Below are positions 1-5,320 of a DNA stretch of 5,320 nt, one piece after another. Under the pieces are notes generated by a model. It made no database searches and was not told where the DNA came from. It saw nothing but the letters and a program-made list of their open reading frames with translations. Source of the DNA: Dehalococcoidales bacterium. Lineage in GTDB: Bacteria > Chloroflexota > Dehalococcoidia > Dehalococcoidales > UBA5760. How positions within the stretch are numbered: position 1 is the first letter of the stretch; each line of letters opens with the position of its first letter. The stretch lies in assembly GCA_018399795.1 (NCBI GenBank), contig JAGYOC010000328.1, positions 1-5,320 of the forward strand, in the 5' to 3' direction. A program made the position numbers and the translations under genes.

Positions 1-871
1 TCCAGAGCCGGTGGTGTCGGTGGCCATTGAACCCAAGAGTCGGGCTGACCAGGATAAAATCGGGGAGGCTTTGAACAAGCTGGCCGAGGAGGACCCGACC
101 TTTAAGGTTAACTACAATGAAGAAACGGGACAGACCGTTATTTCGGGTATGGGAGAACTCCATCTGGAGGTAGTCGTAGGCAGGTTGTTCAGCGAGTTCA
201 AGGTAGGGGCCAAGGTAGGGAGGCCATGGGTTTCCTATAAGGAATCCATATCCGTGCCGGCCAGGGCAGAGGGTAGGTTTATCAGGCAGAGTGGTGGTCG
301 TGGCCAGTATGGCCATGCCTGGCTTGATGTCGAACCGGCAGAGCGCGGCAGCGGGTTCAGCTTTGTGGACCAGATCAAGAACGGTGTGATACCGAAAAAT
401 TACATATCGGCTGTGGAGGCTGGAGTAAAGGAGGCTATCGAGACCGGTGTATTTGCGGGTTACCCGATAACCGATATCAAGGTAACCCTCTATGACGGCA
501 GCTTCCATGAGGTTGATTCTTCGGATATGGCCTTTAAAATGGCGGGTTCGATAGCTTTGAAGAATTGCGTCAACAGAGCGAAACCCATATTACTTGAACC
601 GATTATGAAGCTGGAGGTAAGTTCTCCTGAGGAATTTTTGGGCGATATTATCGGCGATATCAATTCAAGGCGCGGTCATATCGAATCTATAGATACAGAT
701 AATGATGTAAGTACTATACGTACATTGATACCACTGGCGGAAGTGTTTGGTTATGCCTCGACACTGAGGTCGTTAACCCAGGGCAGGGCTACCTATTCGA
801 TGCGTTTCGAGCGTTATGAAAGACTTCCGTTGGAATTGATGGAAAAGGTTAGAACATCGGGAAGGGAATAG
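1..871 (+). CDS. fusA: Elongation factor G, C-terminal part (5' end outside window)
   Basis: EF-G is the GTPase that moves tRNAs and mRNA through the ribosome after peptide transfer, and it also acts with RRF in ribosome recycling. The visible frame begins at position 2 with Pro-Glu-Pro and covers 289 codons to a TAG stop. The N-terminal GTPase domain and domain II lie outside the window. What remains is domain III ([14 protein letters not shown], then [14 protein letters not shown]), domain IV ([15 protein letters not shown]; the tip loop [10 protein letters not shown] at about 506-535 keeps the His that reaches into the decoding site) and domain V ([17 protein letters not shown], then [19 protein letters not shown]). 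A GTG at position 11 is internal, not the start, because the conserved PEP precedes it in frame. Its place directly before rpsJ favours the canonical translational EF-G over a paralogue. No frameshift or missing block is seen in this part. Confidence 0.97.
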   Translation, partial: PEPVVSVAIEPKSRADQDKIGEALNKLAEEDPTFKVNYNEETGQTVISGMGELHLEVVVGRLFSEFKVGAKVGRPWVSYKESISVPARAEGRFIRQSGGRGQYGHAWLDVEPAERGSGFSFVDQIKNGVIPKNYISAVEAGVKEAIETGVFAGYPITDIKVTLYDGSFHEVDSSDMAFKMAGSIALKNCVNRAKPILLEPIMKLEVSSPEEFLGDIIGDINSRRGHIESIDTDNDVSTIRTLIPLAEVFGYASTLRSLTQGRATYSMRFERYERLPLELMEKVRTSGRE

Positions 872-975
872 ATAAGCCATAACTGAAATGAAAGTTCTCA
901 ATTGCAATGTGGTGGGGTGGTATGTGCTGGAAGAAAAAATACAAAACTGAATAAAATATCCGGGGTGTTTTTCCC

Positions 976-1284
976 ATGCCCAAACAGAAGATTCGTATCA
1001 AATTGAAGGGGTTCGATCATAAGATACTTGACCTGTCTGCCTCGCAGATAGTCGAAGCGGTAGAGCGTACCGGGGCAGTTGTTAGCGGTCCCTTACCACT
1101 GCCTACTCGTGTCGAGAAATTCAGTGTTATTCGCTCTACATTTACCGATAAGGACTCCCAGGAGCAGTTTGAGATACGGACACATAAAAGGCTGATTGAT
1201 ATTATCGAGACGACATCGAAAACGATTGATGCCCTGACCAAGCTGAGTTTGCCTTCAGGGGTCGATATAGATATCAGGTTATAA
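976..1284 (+). CDS. rpsJ: 30S ribosomal protein S10
   Basis: S10 sits in the 30S head. In E. coli it also pairs with NusB as NusE and contacts NusG, linking transcription to translation. The 102-residue product has normal family length. It starts [19 protein letters not shown] and contains the GPLPLPTR turn (about 38-45), the long-loop segment [22 protein letters not shown] (about 51-72, in two parts: [10 protein letters not shown] and [12 protein letters not shown]) and a C-terminal SGVDIDIRL strand. The common Arg-Ser-Pro of the loop is Arg-Ser-Thr here, which I recall as similar in Dehalococcoides. The ATG at 976 fits the family N-terminus exactly. The ribosome-binding site is modest: GGTG at 964-967, 8 nt upstream. 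It lies 104 nt after fusA, the largest gap in the window, and 43 nt before rplC. It is the first gene of the S10 group. Confidence 0.97.
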   Translation: MPKQKIRIKLKGFDHKILDLSASQIVEAVERTGAVVSGPLPLPTRVEKFSVIRSTFTDKDSQEQFEIRTHKRLIDIIETTSKTIDALTKLSLPSGVDIDIRL

Positions 1285-1327
1285 AAAGAAAATCGGTAGT
1301 AAATAATTATCCAGGATTATTGATAAT

Positions 1328-1951
1328 ATGGCGAAAGGTATTATTGGGAAGAAGCTGGGTATGACCCAGATATTCAGAGATAACGGAAGTGTAGAGCCGG
1401 TTACAGCTATTGAGGCCGGGCCCTGTACAGTGGTTCAGATAAAAACAGAGGAGAATGAGGGATATAGCGCTCTTCAACTGGGTTATGGGCAGGCGAAAAA
1501 AATAAGCTCTGCACAGCAAGGTCATAGTAGAGACCTGGGTAAGTTCAGATATCTTAGAGAGTTCAGGAGCAATGATATTGAAGGAATTCAGGTGGGCGAT
1601 AAAATAGATGCCAGCCTGTTTCAGGCCGGTGACCTGATTGATGTTACCGGTGTATCCAAGGGCAAAGGTTTCGCAGGTGTTGTAAAAAGGCATGGTTTTG
1701 CTGGAGGGCCGAAGACACATGGTCAGTCAGACCGGTTGCGCCACCCGGGCTCTATCGGGGCAATGACTACTCCAGGCAGAGTGTTGAAGGGGAAAAAAAT
1801 GGCTGGTCACATGGGAAACAGGCGTGTTACTGTGCGTAAGCTGGAGGTTTTTCAGTCTGATCAGGAGAGTAATCTGCTGTTGGTTAAAGGGGCTGTGCCT
1901 GGTGCACGCAACGGCATGCTTTTAATAAGAAAGTCTGGTGGAAGGGTTTAG
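1328..1951 (+). CDS. rplC: 50S ribosomal protein L3
   Basis: L3 is an early-binding 50S protein whose central extension reaches toward the peptidyl-transferase centre. The 207-residue product has the usual length. The N-terminus GIIGKKLGMTQIF is classic. DVTGVSKGKGFAGVVKRHGF (about 105-124) leads into the extension with the HPGSIGAMTTPGRVLKGKK block (about 139-157), followed by MAGHMGNRRVTVRKLEV. The position matching the PrmB-methylated Gln of E. coli L3 is Thr (GSIGAMTTPG), so that modification is not expected. The ATG at 1328 matches the family start. An AGGA at 1313-1316 is 11 nt upstream, a rather weak and distant ribosome-binding site. The gene ends 4 nt before the rplD start, so the two are probably coupled in translation. 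Confidence 0.97.
   Translation: MAKGIIGKKLGMTQIFRDNGSVEPVTAIEAGPCTVVQIKTEENEGYSALQLGYGQAKKISSAQQGHSRDLGKFRYLREFRSNDIEGIQVGDKIDASLFQAGDLIDVTGVSKGKGFAGVVKRHGFAGGPKTHGQSDRLRHPGSIGAMTTPGRVLKGKKMAGHMGNRRVTVRKLEVFQSDQESNLLLVKGAVPGARNGMLLIRKSGGRV
1941..1946 (+). promoter_or_regulatory. Ribosome-binding site that decides the rplD start
   Basis: GAAGGG inside the last codons of rplC, with its AAGG core 10 nt before the ATG at 1956. An in-frame GTG at 1938 would give a protein six residues longer, but it lacks a comparable Shine-Dalgarno sequence. The ATG at 1956 gives [11 protein letters not shown], the usual L4 N-terminus, so the later start is preferred. Confidence 0.6.
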
Positions 1952-1955
1952 CTTC

Positions 1956-2639
1956 ATGCAATTTCCTGTCTACAATGTAAGTGGTGAGATAGTCAGAAAC
2001 ATCGATGTAAGTGACGAGGTGTTTGCGGCGCCGTATAACGAAGCTCTTATACATCAGGCTATGGTACGACAGCAAGCGAATGCTCGTCAGGGAACGGCGA
2101 GTGCCAGGACGCGTAGCGAAGTGTCGGGTACCAGTCATAAAATATTCCGGCAGAAACATACCGGTTTTGCTCGAGCTGGTAGCCGACGGTCGCCTCTGCG
2201 GCGGGGTGGTGGCGTTACTTTCGGGCCCAAGCCGAGGGATTACCGGCAATCGCTACCGAAAAAGATGCGTCGAATGGCCCTGCGGAGTATGCTTTCGGCG
2301 CGCGCAAAAGATGGTAGAGTTAAGGTGCTGGAAAAATTCAGCCTCGATGAGCCCAAGACCAGGGAAATAGTGCGCATTATGGAAGCGATGCAAATGCCTT
2401 CATCGGTATTACTGGTATTGGATGGGCCAGAGAGTAATATCGTTAAATCGGCCCGTAATCTGGATGGAGTAAAAACGCTACCGGCGGAGTTGCTCAATGT
2501 GGTGGATATACTCTCCAAGAAAGAGCTTATGATAACCGAACCCGCCGTGCGTAAGATAGAGCGATTGTGGGGCAAGCGTTTATCACAAGGAGGAAACGGT
2601 GCATCCGTATCAGGTATTATGCCGTCCGCTGATAACTGA
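1956..2639 (+). CDS. rplD: 50S ribosomal protein L4, with C-terminal extension overlapping rplW
   Basis: L4 is an early-assembling 50S protein whose long loop lines the nascent-peptide exit tunnel. In E. coli it also represses the S10 operon. The product is 227 residues, against about 200-210 usually. [11 protein letters not shown] opens the protein, [20 protein letters not shown] (28-47) is the first globular block, and the tunnel loop runs about 58-97 with [14 protein letters not shown] (62-75) and [15 protein letters not shown]. The Rossmann-like half follows, with [30 protein letters not shown] and the final helix [13 protein letters not shown]. In the usually invariant loop motif RQKGTGRAR, the first Gly is His68 and the Arg is Phe71, while the tunnel Lys (Lys67) is kept. 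After about residue 209 comes an 18-residue Ser/Gly-rich tail that reads through the rplW ribosome-binding site and its first 13 codons. The start is 4 nt after rplC. Confidence 0.95.
   Translation: MQFPVYNVSGEIVRNIDVSDEVFAAPYNEALIHQAMVRQQANARQGTASARTRSEVSGTSHKIFRQKHTGFARAGSRRSPLRRGGGVTFGPKPRDYRQSLPKKMRRMALRSMLSARAKDGRVKVLEKFSLDEPKTREIVRIMEAMQMPSSVLLVLDGPESNIVKSARNLDGVKTLPAELLNVVDILSKKELMITEPAVRKIERLWGKRLSQGGNGASVSGIMPSADN
2587..2593 (+). promoter_or_regulatory. Strong Shine-Dalgarno of rplW, inside rplD
   Basis: AAGGAGG, a full match to the 16S rRNA anti-Shine-Dalgarno core, 5 nt before the GTG at 2599. In the L4 frame it encodes part of Gln-Gly-Gly. The preceding base is C (CAAGGAGG), where T would give both the extended TAAGGAGG consensus and an L4 stop codon. 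Confidence 0.9.
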
Positions 2640-2883
2640 AAAGAATACTGAGCTTCAGACACTGGGTAAATATGCTTTTGAGGTGGCTGGTAAGGCCAAC
2701 AAGCAGCAGGTGAAGGAAGCGGTGGAAAAGACATTCAAGGTTAAGGTAACTGCTGTTAATATGATATCGGTAAGCGGTAAAAGTAGAATAGTCGGGCGGC
2801 GCAGGGTGCTGACAAGGTCTTGGAAAAAGGCGATAGTTACCCTGCAGCAGGGCGACAATATTCAATTTTTCGAGGGTGTTTGA
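2599..2883 (+). CDS. rplW: 50S ribosomal protein L23
   Basis: L23 lies at the tunnel exit of the 50S subunit, where it docks trigger factor and the signal recognition particle. The 94-residue product has typical length. It shows the family N-terminus [16 protein letters not shown] (about 4-19), [20 protein letters not shown] (24-43), the [13 protein letters not shown] strand, a basic loop with [13 protein letters not shown] (66-78) and the C-terminus [10 protein letters not shown]. The start is GTG at 2599, supported by the ideal AAGGAGG just upstream and by the family N-terminus, which leaves no room for a later start. The first 41 nt overlap the end of rplD in another frame, and translation is probably coupled to it. 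It ends 16 nt before rplB. Confidence 0.96.
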   Translation: MHPYQVLCRPLITEKNTELQTLGKYAFEVAGKANKQQVKEAVEKTFKVKVTAVNMISVSGKSRIVGRRRVLTRSWKKAIVTLQQGDNIQFFEGV

Positions 2884-2885
2884 TA

Positions 2886-2892
2886 AAGGAGG
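2886..2892 (+). promoter_or_regulatory. Strong Shine-Dalgarno of rplB
   Basis: AAGGAGG, 7 nt before the GTG at 2900 and directly after the rplW TGA stop. It supports the non-ATG start of rplB. Confidence 0.88.
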
Positions 2893-2899
2893 AGATTGA

Positions 2900-3730
2900 G
2901 TGGCACTGAAAGTATATCGTCCGACCTCACCGGGCAGAAGGCGTGCCAGCAGTTCTACTTTTGAAGAGATAACCAAATCCAGGCCGGAAAAGTCGCTGCT
3001 TTTACCGCTCAAGAAGAGCGGTGGACGTAACAACAAAGGTAGAATGACTGTTCGGCAAAGGGGTCAGGGAGCAAAACGCAGGTTGCGTATTATTGATTTT
3101 ATGCGCGATAAAACCGGCGTACCGGGGAGAGTGGCGGCTATTGAGTATGACCCGAACCGCTCGGCCAATATTGCCCTGATTTATTATTTTGATGGTGAGA
3201 AGCGGTACATACTGGCCCCTATGGAGCTGAAGGTGGATGATATTGTTAAATCGGGCGCCGATGCCGATATCAAGCCTGGTAATGCTCTGCCCATGCAATT
3301 GGTGCCGAGCGGCACAATGTTACATAATGTCGAAGTTAAAAAAGGTAGGGGGGCACAGTTGGTGCGTAGTGCAGGAGCCGGTGCTCAGTTGATGGCGAAA
3401 GAGGGAAAGCATGTTCTTATCAGGCTGCCGTCAGGAGAACTAAGGCGTGTGCCCGCTGATTGCATGGCGACTGTCGGGCAGGTTGGTAATGTTGACCACA
3501 GGGGCATTAAACTGGGCAAGGCGGGCCGTAAGCGGTGGCTGGGCAGGCGTCCTCAGGTGAGGGGTTCTGCTATGAATCCGAGTGATCATCCCCATGGTGG
3601 GGGTGAGGGAAGGTCGCCGGTAGGAATGCCTGGGCCGAAAACGCCCTGGGGTAAGCCCGCTCTGGGATACCGGACCCGCAAACCGAAGGCTTCGGATAAG
3701 ATGATTGTAAAGCGCAGAGGTAAGAAATAA
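2900..3730 (+). CDS. rplB: 50S ribosomal protein L2
   Basis: L2 binds 23S rRNA domain IV, helps join the subunits and is needed for peptidyl-transferase assembly. The 276-residue product has the usual length. [14 protein letters not shown] opens the protein. The OB-like RNA-binding half contains [20 protein letters not shown] (41-60), [14 protein letters not shown] (81-94) and [10 protein letters not shown] (98-107). The SH3-like half contains [20 protein letters not shown] (149-168) and [11 protein letters not shown]. The C-terminal loop [18 protein letters not shown] (225-242) keeps His230, matching the His229 of E. coli L2 tied to peptidyl-transferase activity; the residue after Asn-Pro is Ser rather than the common Val or Ile. 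The end, [11 protein letters not shown] then [10 protein letters not shown], is typical. The GTG start at 2900 is set by the Shine-Dalgarno at 2886-2892 and the family N-terminus. The spacing to rpsS is 19 nt. Confidence 0.97.
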   Translation: MALKVYRPTSPGRRRASSSTFEEITKSRPEKSLLLPLKKSGGRNNKGRMTVRQRGQGAKRRLRIIDFMRDKTGVPGRVAAIEYDPNRSANIALIYYFDGEKRYILAPMELKVDDIVKSGADADIKPGNALPMQLVPSGTMLHNVEVKKGRGAQLVRSAGAGAQLMAKEGKHVLIRLPSGELRRVPADCMATVGQVGNVDHRGIKLGKAGRKRWLGRRPQVRGSAMNPSDHPHGGGEGRSPVGMPGPKTPWGKPALGYRTRKPKASDKMIVKRRGKK

Positions 3731-3749
3731 CAGGTACAGGTGAACAAGT

Positions 3750-4037
3750 ATGTCGAGGTCTATTAAAAAAGGGCCGGCCGTAGATGAAAAGTTGATGAAA
3801 AAGGTGGATGCTCTGGTCCGCTCGGGTCAGAAGGCAGTAATCAAGACATGGGCACGTTCATCCACCATCGTGCCGTCAATGGTTGGGCTTACTATTGGTG
3901 TACATAACGGACGGAGACATGTACCGATTTTTATCACCGAAAATATGGTGGGGCATAAGCTCGGTGAATTTGCGGCAACCCGGAACTTCCGGGGACATGT
4001 TTCCAGGGCAGAAAAAGGTACTCAGAAGAAGAGATAG
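3750..4037 (+). CDS. rpsS: 30S ribosomal protein S19
   Basis: S19 is in the 30S head next to S13, close to the A-site tRNA and the intersubunit bridge to the 50S central protuberance. The 95-residue product has normal length. It shows [15 protein letters not shown] (1-15; the usual Phe after Lys-Gly-Pro is Ala here), [20 protein letters not shown] (34-53), then [20 protein letters not shown] (54-73) and [10 protein letters not shown] (74-83), with a basic tail ending in KKR. The ATG at 3750 has AGGTGA at 3738-3743, 6 nt upstream. The gene lies 19 nt after rplB and 24 nt before rplV, as in most bacterial S10 operons. Confidence 0.97.
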   Translation: MSRSIKKGPAVDEKLMKKVDALVRSGQKAVIKTWARSSTIVPSMVGLTIGVHNGRRHVPIFITENMVGHKLGEFAATRNFRGHVSRAEKGTQKKR

Positions 4038-4061
4038 CCCTATAATCAGGGGTATGGTGTA

Positions 4062-4409
4062 ATGGAAGTAAGAGCGGTTTCAAAAAATGTGCGTGTATCA
4101 CCCCGAAAACTGCGCCCTCTGGCCAGTTCGGTACGGGGTAAAAGTGTGGACGAAGCCTTGACCATGCTCAAATTCGCCTCGACACCAAAGGCAAGTGCCA
4201 TTGCCAAGACAGTGAAATCGGCGGCATATAATGCGGAGAACAATTTCCAGATGTCGCCGCAACTCAAGATAGTCGGCATATTTGTTGATGAGGGGCGGAC
4301 AATGAAGCGATATCGTCCCCGTGCTAGAGGACGAGCTACCACTATTCTTAAGCGTTCTAGCCATGTCACCGTAATTGTTGCCGAGGAGGAGGAAAGCCTT
4401 GGGGCGTAA
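4062..4409 (+). CDS. rplV: 50S ribosomal protein L22
   Basis: L22 binds 23S rRNA early in assembly, and its long beta-hairpin lines the exit tunnel opposite L4. The 115-residue product has the usual length. It carries MEVRAVSKNVRVSPRKLRPL (1-20), VRGKSVDEALTMLKFAS (24-40), KSAAYNAENN (52-61) and the hairpin VDEGRTMKRYRPRARGRA (75-92) followed by ILKRSSHVTVIV (95-106). The hairpin motif is intact, with no insertion or deletion of the kind linked to macrolide resistance. The ATG at 4062 has AGGGG at 4048-4052 as ribosome-binding site, 9 nt away. The last codons, a run of Glu then Ser-Leu-Gly-Ala, double as the Shine-Dalgarno and start of rpsC, which overlaps by 11 nt. Confidence 0.97.
   Translation: MEVRAVSKNVRVSPRKLRPLASSVRGKSVDEALTMLKFASTPKASAIAKTVKSAAYNAENNFQMSPQLKIVGIFVDEGRTMKRYRPRARGRATTILKRSSHVTVIVAEEEESLGA
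4384..4393 (+). promoter_or_regulatory. Shine-Dalgarno of rpsC, inside the end of rplV
   Basis: AGGAGGAGGA holds two overlapping copies of AGGAGG. The second, 4387-4392, is 6 nt before the TTG at 4399. The run also encodes the Glu repeat near the C-terminus of L22. Its strength supports initiation at the weak TTG codon. Confidence 0.88.
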
Positions 4410-5320
4410 GGTTCACCCGATAGGATTCAGGATAGGTTATATCAAAGATTGGCAGGCTAAGTGGTACTCCGGTAGAAGATATGTTGATTGTCTTCAGGAG
4501 GACCTGAAGCTTAGAGATGCGATCAGGTTGAAGTATAGCGGTGCGGCGGTGTCTCTGGTGGAGACCGATCGACAGGAGGATATGATAGTTGTAACTATCA
4601 ACACTGCCCGTCCGGGTGTGGTTATAGGGAGAGGCGGACAGCGGGTGGACGAGATGAAGAAGCATCTTGAGAGTCTGGTCGGAAGCAGGATTCAGCTGAA
4701 TATTCAGGAAATCAGACAGCCTGAGCTCGATGCCAATTTGGTTGCTATGACGGTGGCGGAACAAATTGGGCGCCGGGTAGCTTATCGGAGGGCGATGAAA
4801 CAGGCCATTTTCCGGACTATTCAGGCTGGAGCACAGGGTATCAGAATCAGTTGCTCGGGGCGACTGGCTGGGGTTGAGATTGCCCGCCGTGAAGTGATGC
4901 ATCAGGGGCAGGTGCCTTTACATAAGTTGCGGGCCGATATTGACTATGGCTTCACTGAGGCACGCACCACGCTGGGCAGAATAGGGGTCAAAGTCTGGAT
5001 ATACAAGGGTGATATTTTGCCCGAAGCTAAGGTAGAAGAAGTAGAAAAGGAGTTTCCGGCTACAGAAACTTCCGGAGATGTTATTTCAACCGGGGTTTCT
5101 CGTGAAGTAGAAGAGGAAGAGAGAGCTGGGGTGGTTGAGGAGGTGGTCATGGAGGAGACCGTTGCGGTGGAAGGTGAAAAAGAGGCTGTAGAGGTAGAGG
5201 AATCGTCCAAGGGAGAAATGCTTGAGGGAGAAGAGGCGGCCGTGGAGGAAGCTCCTGCGGAAGCGGAGTCGAAGCCAGCGAAACCGAAGGCCAGGAAGAA
5301 GAAGGCGGAGGGAGAAGAGG
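4399..5320 (+). CDS. rpsC: 30S ribosomal protein S3 with long acidic C-terminal extension (3' end outside window)
   Basis: S3 is in the 30S head, lines the mRNA entry channel and takes part in mRNA unwinding with S4 and S5. The start is TTG at 4399: it gives MGRKVHPIGFRIG, the exact family N-terminus, sits behind a strong Shine-Dalgarno, and no ATG or GTG occurs in frame nearby. The KH type 2 domain has VVIGRGGQRVDEMKK (74-88) with GRGG as the GXXG loop. The C-terminal S3 domain shows QPELDANLVAMTVAEQI, RRVAYRRAMKQAI, SGRLAGVEIARREV (153-166) and ADIDYGFTEARTTLGRIG, ending at VWIYKGDILPE (199-209). The family core stops about there. The frame then stays open for a further 98 residues, about one third Glu mixed with Val and Ala, then a Pro/Ala/Lys-rich stretch with KARKKK near the edge. 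No stop is reached, so the protein has at least 307 residues, against roughly 210-240 in most bacteria. The gene overlaps rplV by 11 nt. Confidence 0.95.
   Translation, partial: MGRKVHPIGFRIGYIKDWQAKWYSGRRYVDCLQEDLKLRDAIRLKYSGAAVSLVETDRQEDMIVVTINTARPGVVIGRGGQRVDEMKKHLESLVGSRIQLNIQEIRQPELDANLVAMTVAEQIGRRVAYRRAMKQAIFRTIQAGAQGIRISCSGRLAGVEIARREVMHQGQVPLHKLRADIDYGFTEARTTLGRIGVKVWIYKGDILPEAKVEEVEKEFPATETSGDVISTGVSREVEEEERAGVVEEVVMEETVAVEGEKEAVEVEESSKGEMLEGEEAAVEEAPAEAESKPAKPKARKKKAEGEE

Noticed and set aside
901..908. Palindrome ATTGCAAT between fusA and rpsJ
   Set aside because: It is only 8 bp and does not extend outward. A match this short is expected by chance.
902..957. Possible promoter with TTGCAA and TAAAAT boxes before rpsJ
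   Set aside because: The boxes are too far apart (44 nt between them) to act together, and no properly spaced partner is convincing for either.
1302..1321. Inverted repeat AATAAT/ATTATT in the rpsJ-rplC gap, with the rplC Shine-Dalgarno in or near the loop
   Set aside because: A six-pair, all-AT stem is too weak to call a regulatory hairpin or terminator.
1307..1720. 137-codon open frame on the - strand opposite rplC
   Set aside because: It is antisense to the well-conserved L3 gene and has no family resemblance.
1938..1955. Earlier GTG start for rplD
   Set aside because: It would add six residues not found at the L4 N-terminus and lacks a good Shine-Dalgarno. The ATG at 1956 fits the family.
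2011..2370. 119-codon open frame on the + strand inside rplD
   Set aside because: It is an out-of-frame reading of rplD, rich in Arg and Cys. The L4 frame is clearly the coding one.
2240..2734. 164-codon open frame on the - strand across rplD and rplW
   Set aside because: It is antisense to two conserved ribosomal-protein genes and has no recognisable domain. It does not account for the rplD/rplW overlap.
4366..4902. 178-codon open frame on the - strand
   Set aside because: It lies opposite the conserved core of rpsC and the end of rplV, and its translation resembles no family. The sense strand explains the sequence.
4944..5210. Open frame on the - strand encoding a Ser/Thr-rich protein
   Set aside because: It is the antisense shadow of the Glu/Val-rich S3 tail, since Glu codons read in reverse give Ser/Thr-rich sequence. 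It has no recognisable domain and lies fully within rpsC.

Overview
The window is a stretch of the bacterial str/S10 ribosomal-protein gene cluster, all on the + strand and almost entirely coding. In order it holds the 3' part of fusA (EF-G), then rpsJ (S10), rplC (L3), rplD (L4), rplW (L23), rplB (L2), rpsS (S19), rplV (L22) and the 5' part of rpsC (S3), which runs off the right edge. This is the standard S10-operon order. I see no mobile elements, tRNAs, rRNAs, CRISPR repeats or convincing terminators.

The source looks like a member of the Chloroflexota, most likely Dehalococcoidia or a relative. The inference rests on remembered resemblance of several proteins to Dehalococcoides homologues: S10 with its [18 protein letters not shown] block, L23 ending in FFEGV, and S3 with IGVKVWIYKGDILPE. 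It also rests on fusA being followed directly by rpsJ without tuf. Base composition is moderate. No database search was possible, so the taxon is a hypothesis.

Layout: positions 1-871 are fusA and 872-975 is the largest spacer, with no confident promoter or terminator. Positions 976-5320 are the S10-operon genes, with gaps of 43, 4, 16, 19 and 24 nt where genes do not overlap. Two junctions overlap: rplD/rplW by 41 nt and rplV/rpsC by 11 nt. Three genes use non-ATG starts, each behind a strong Shine-Dalgarno sequence: rplW and rplB use GTG, and rpsC uses TTG. This points to tight translational coupling across the operon.

The products work together in the ribosome. L2, L3, L4, L22 and L23 belong to the 50S subunit (peptidyl-transferase surroundings, exit tunnel and tunnel exit). 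S3, S10 and S19 form part of the 30S head. EF-G drives translocation.

Nothing here is an undescribed system. The points worth a second look are a Glu-rich C-terminal extension of S3 of about 100 or more residues, an L4 C-terminal extension that reads through the rplW ribosome-binding site and looks like the loss of a TAA stop, two substitutions in the usually conserved tunnel loop of L4, and the TTG start of rpsC.
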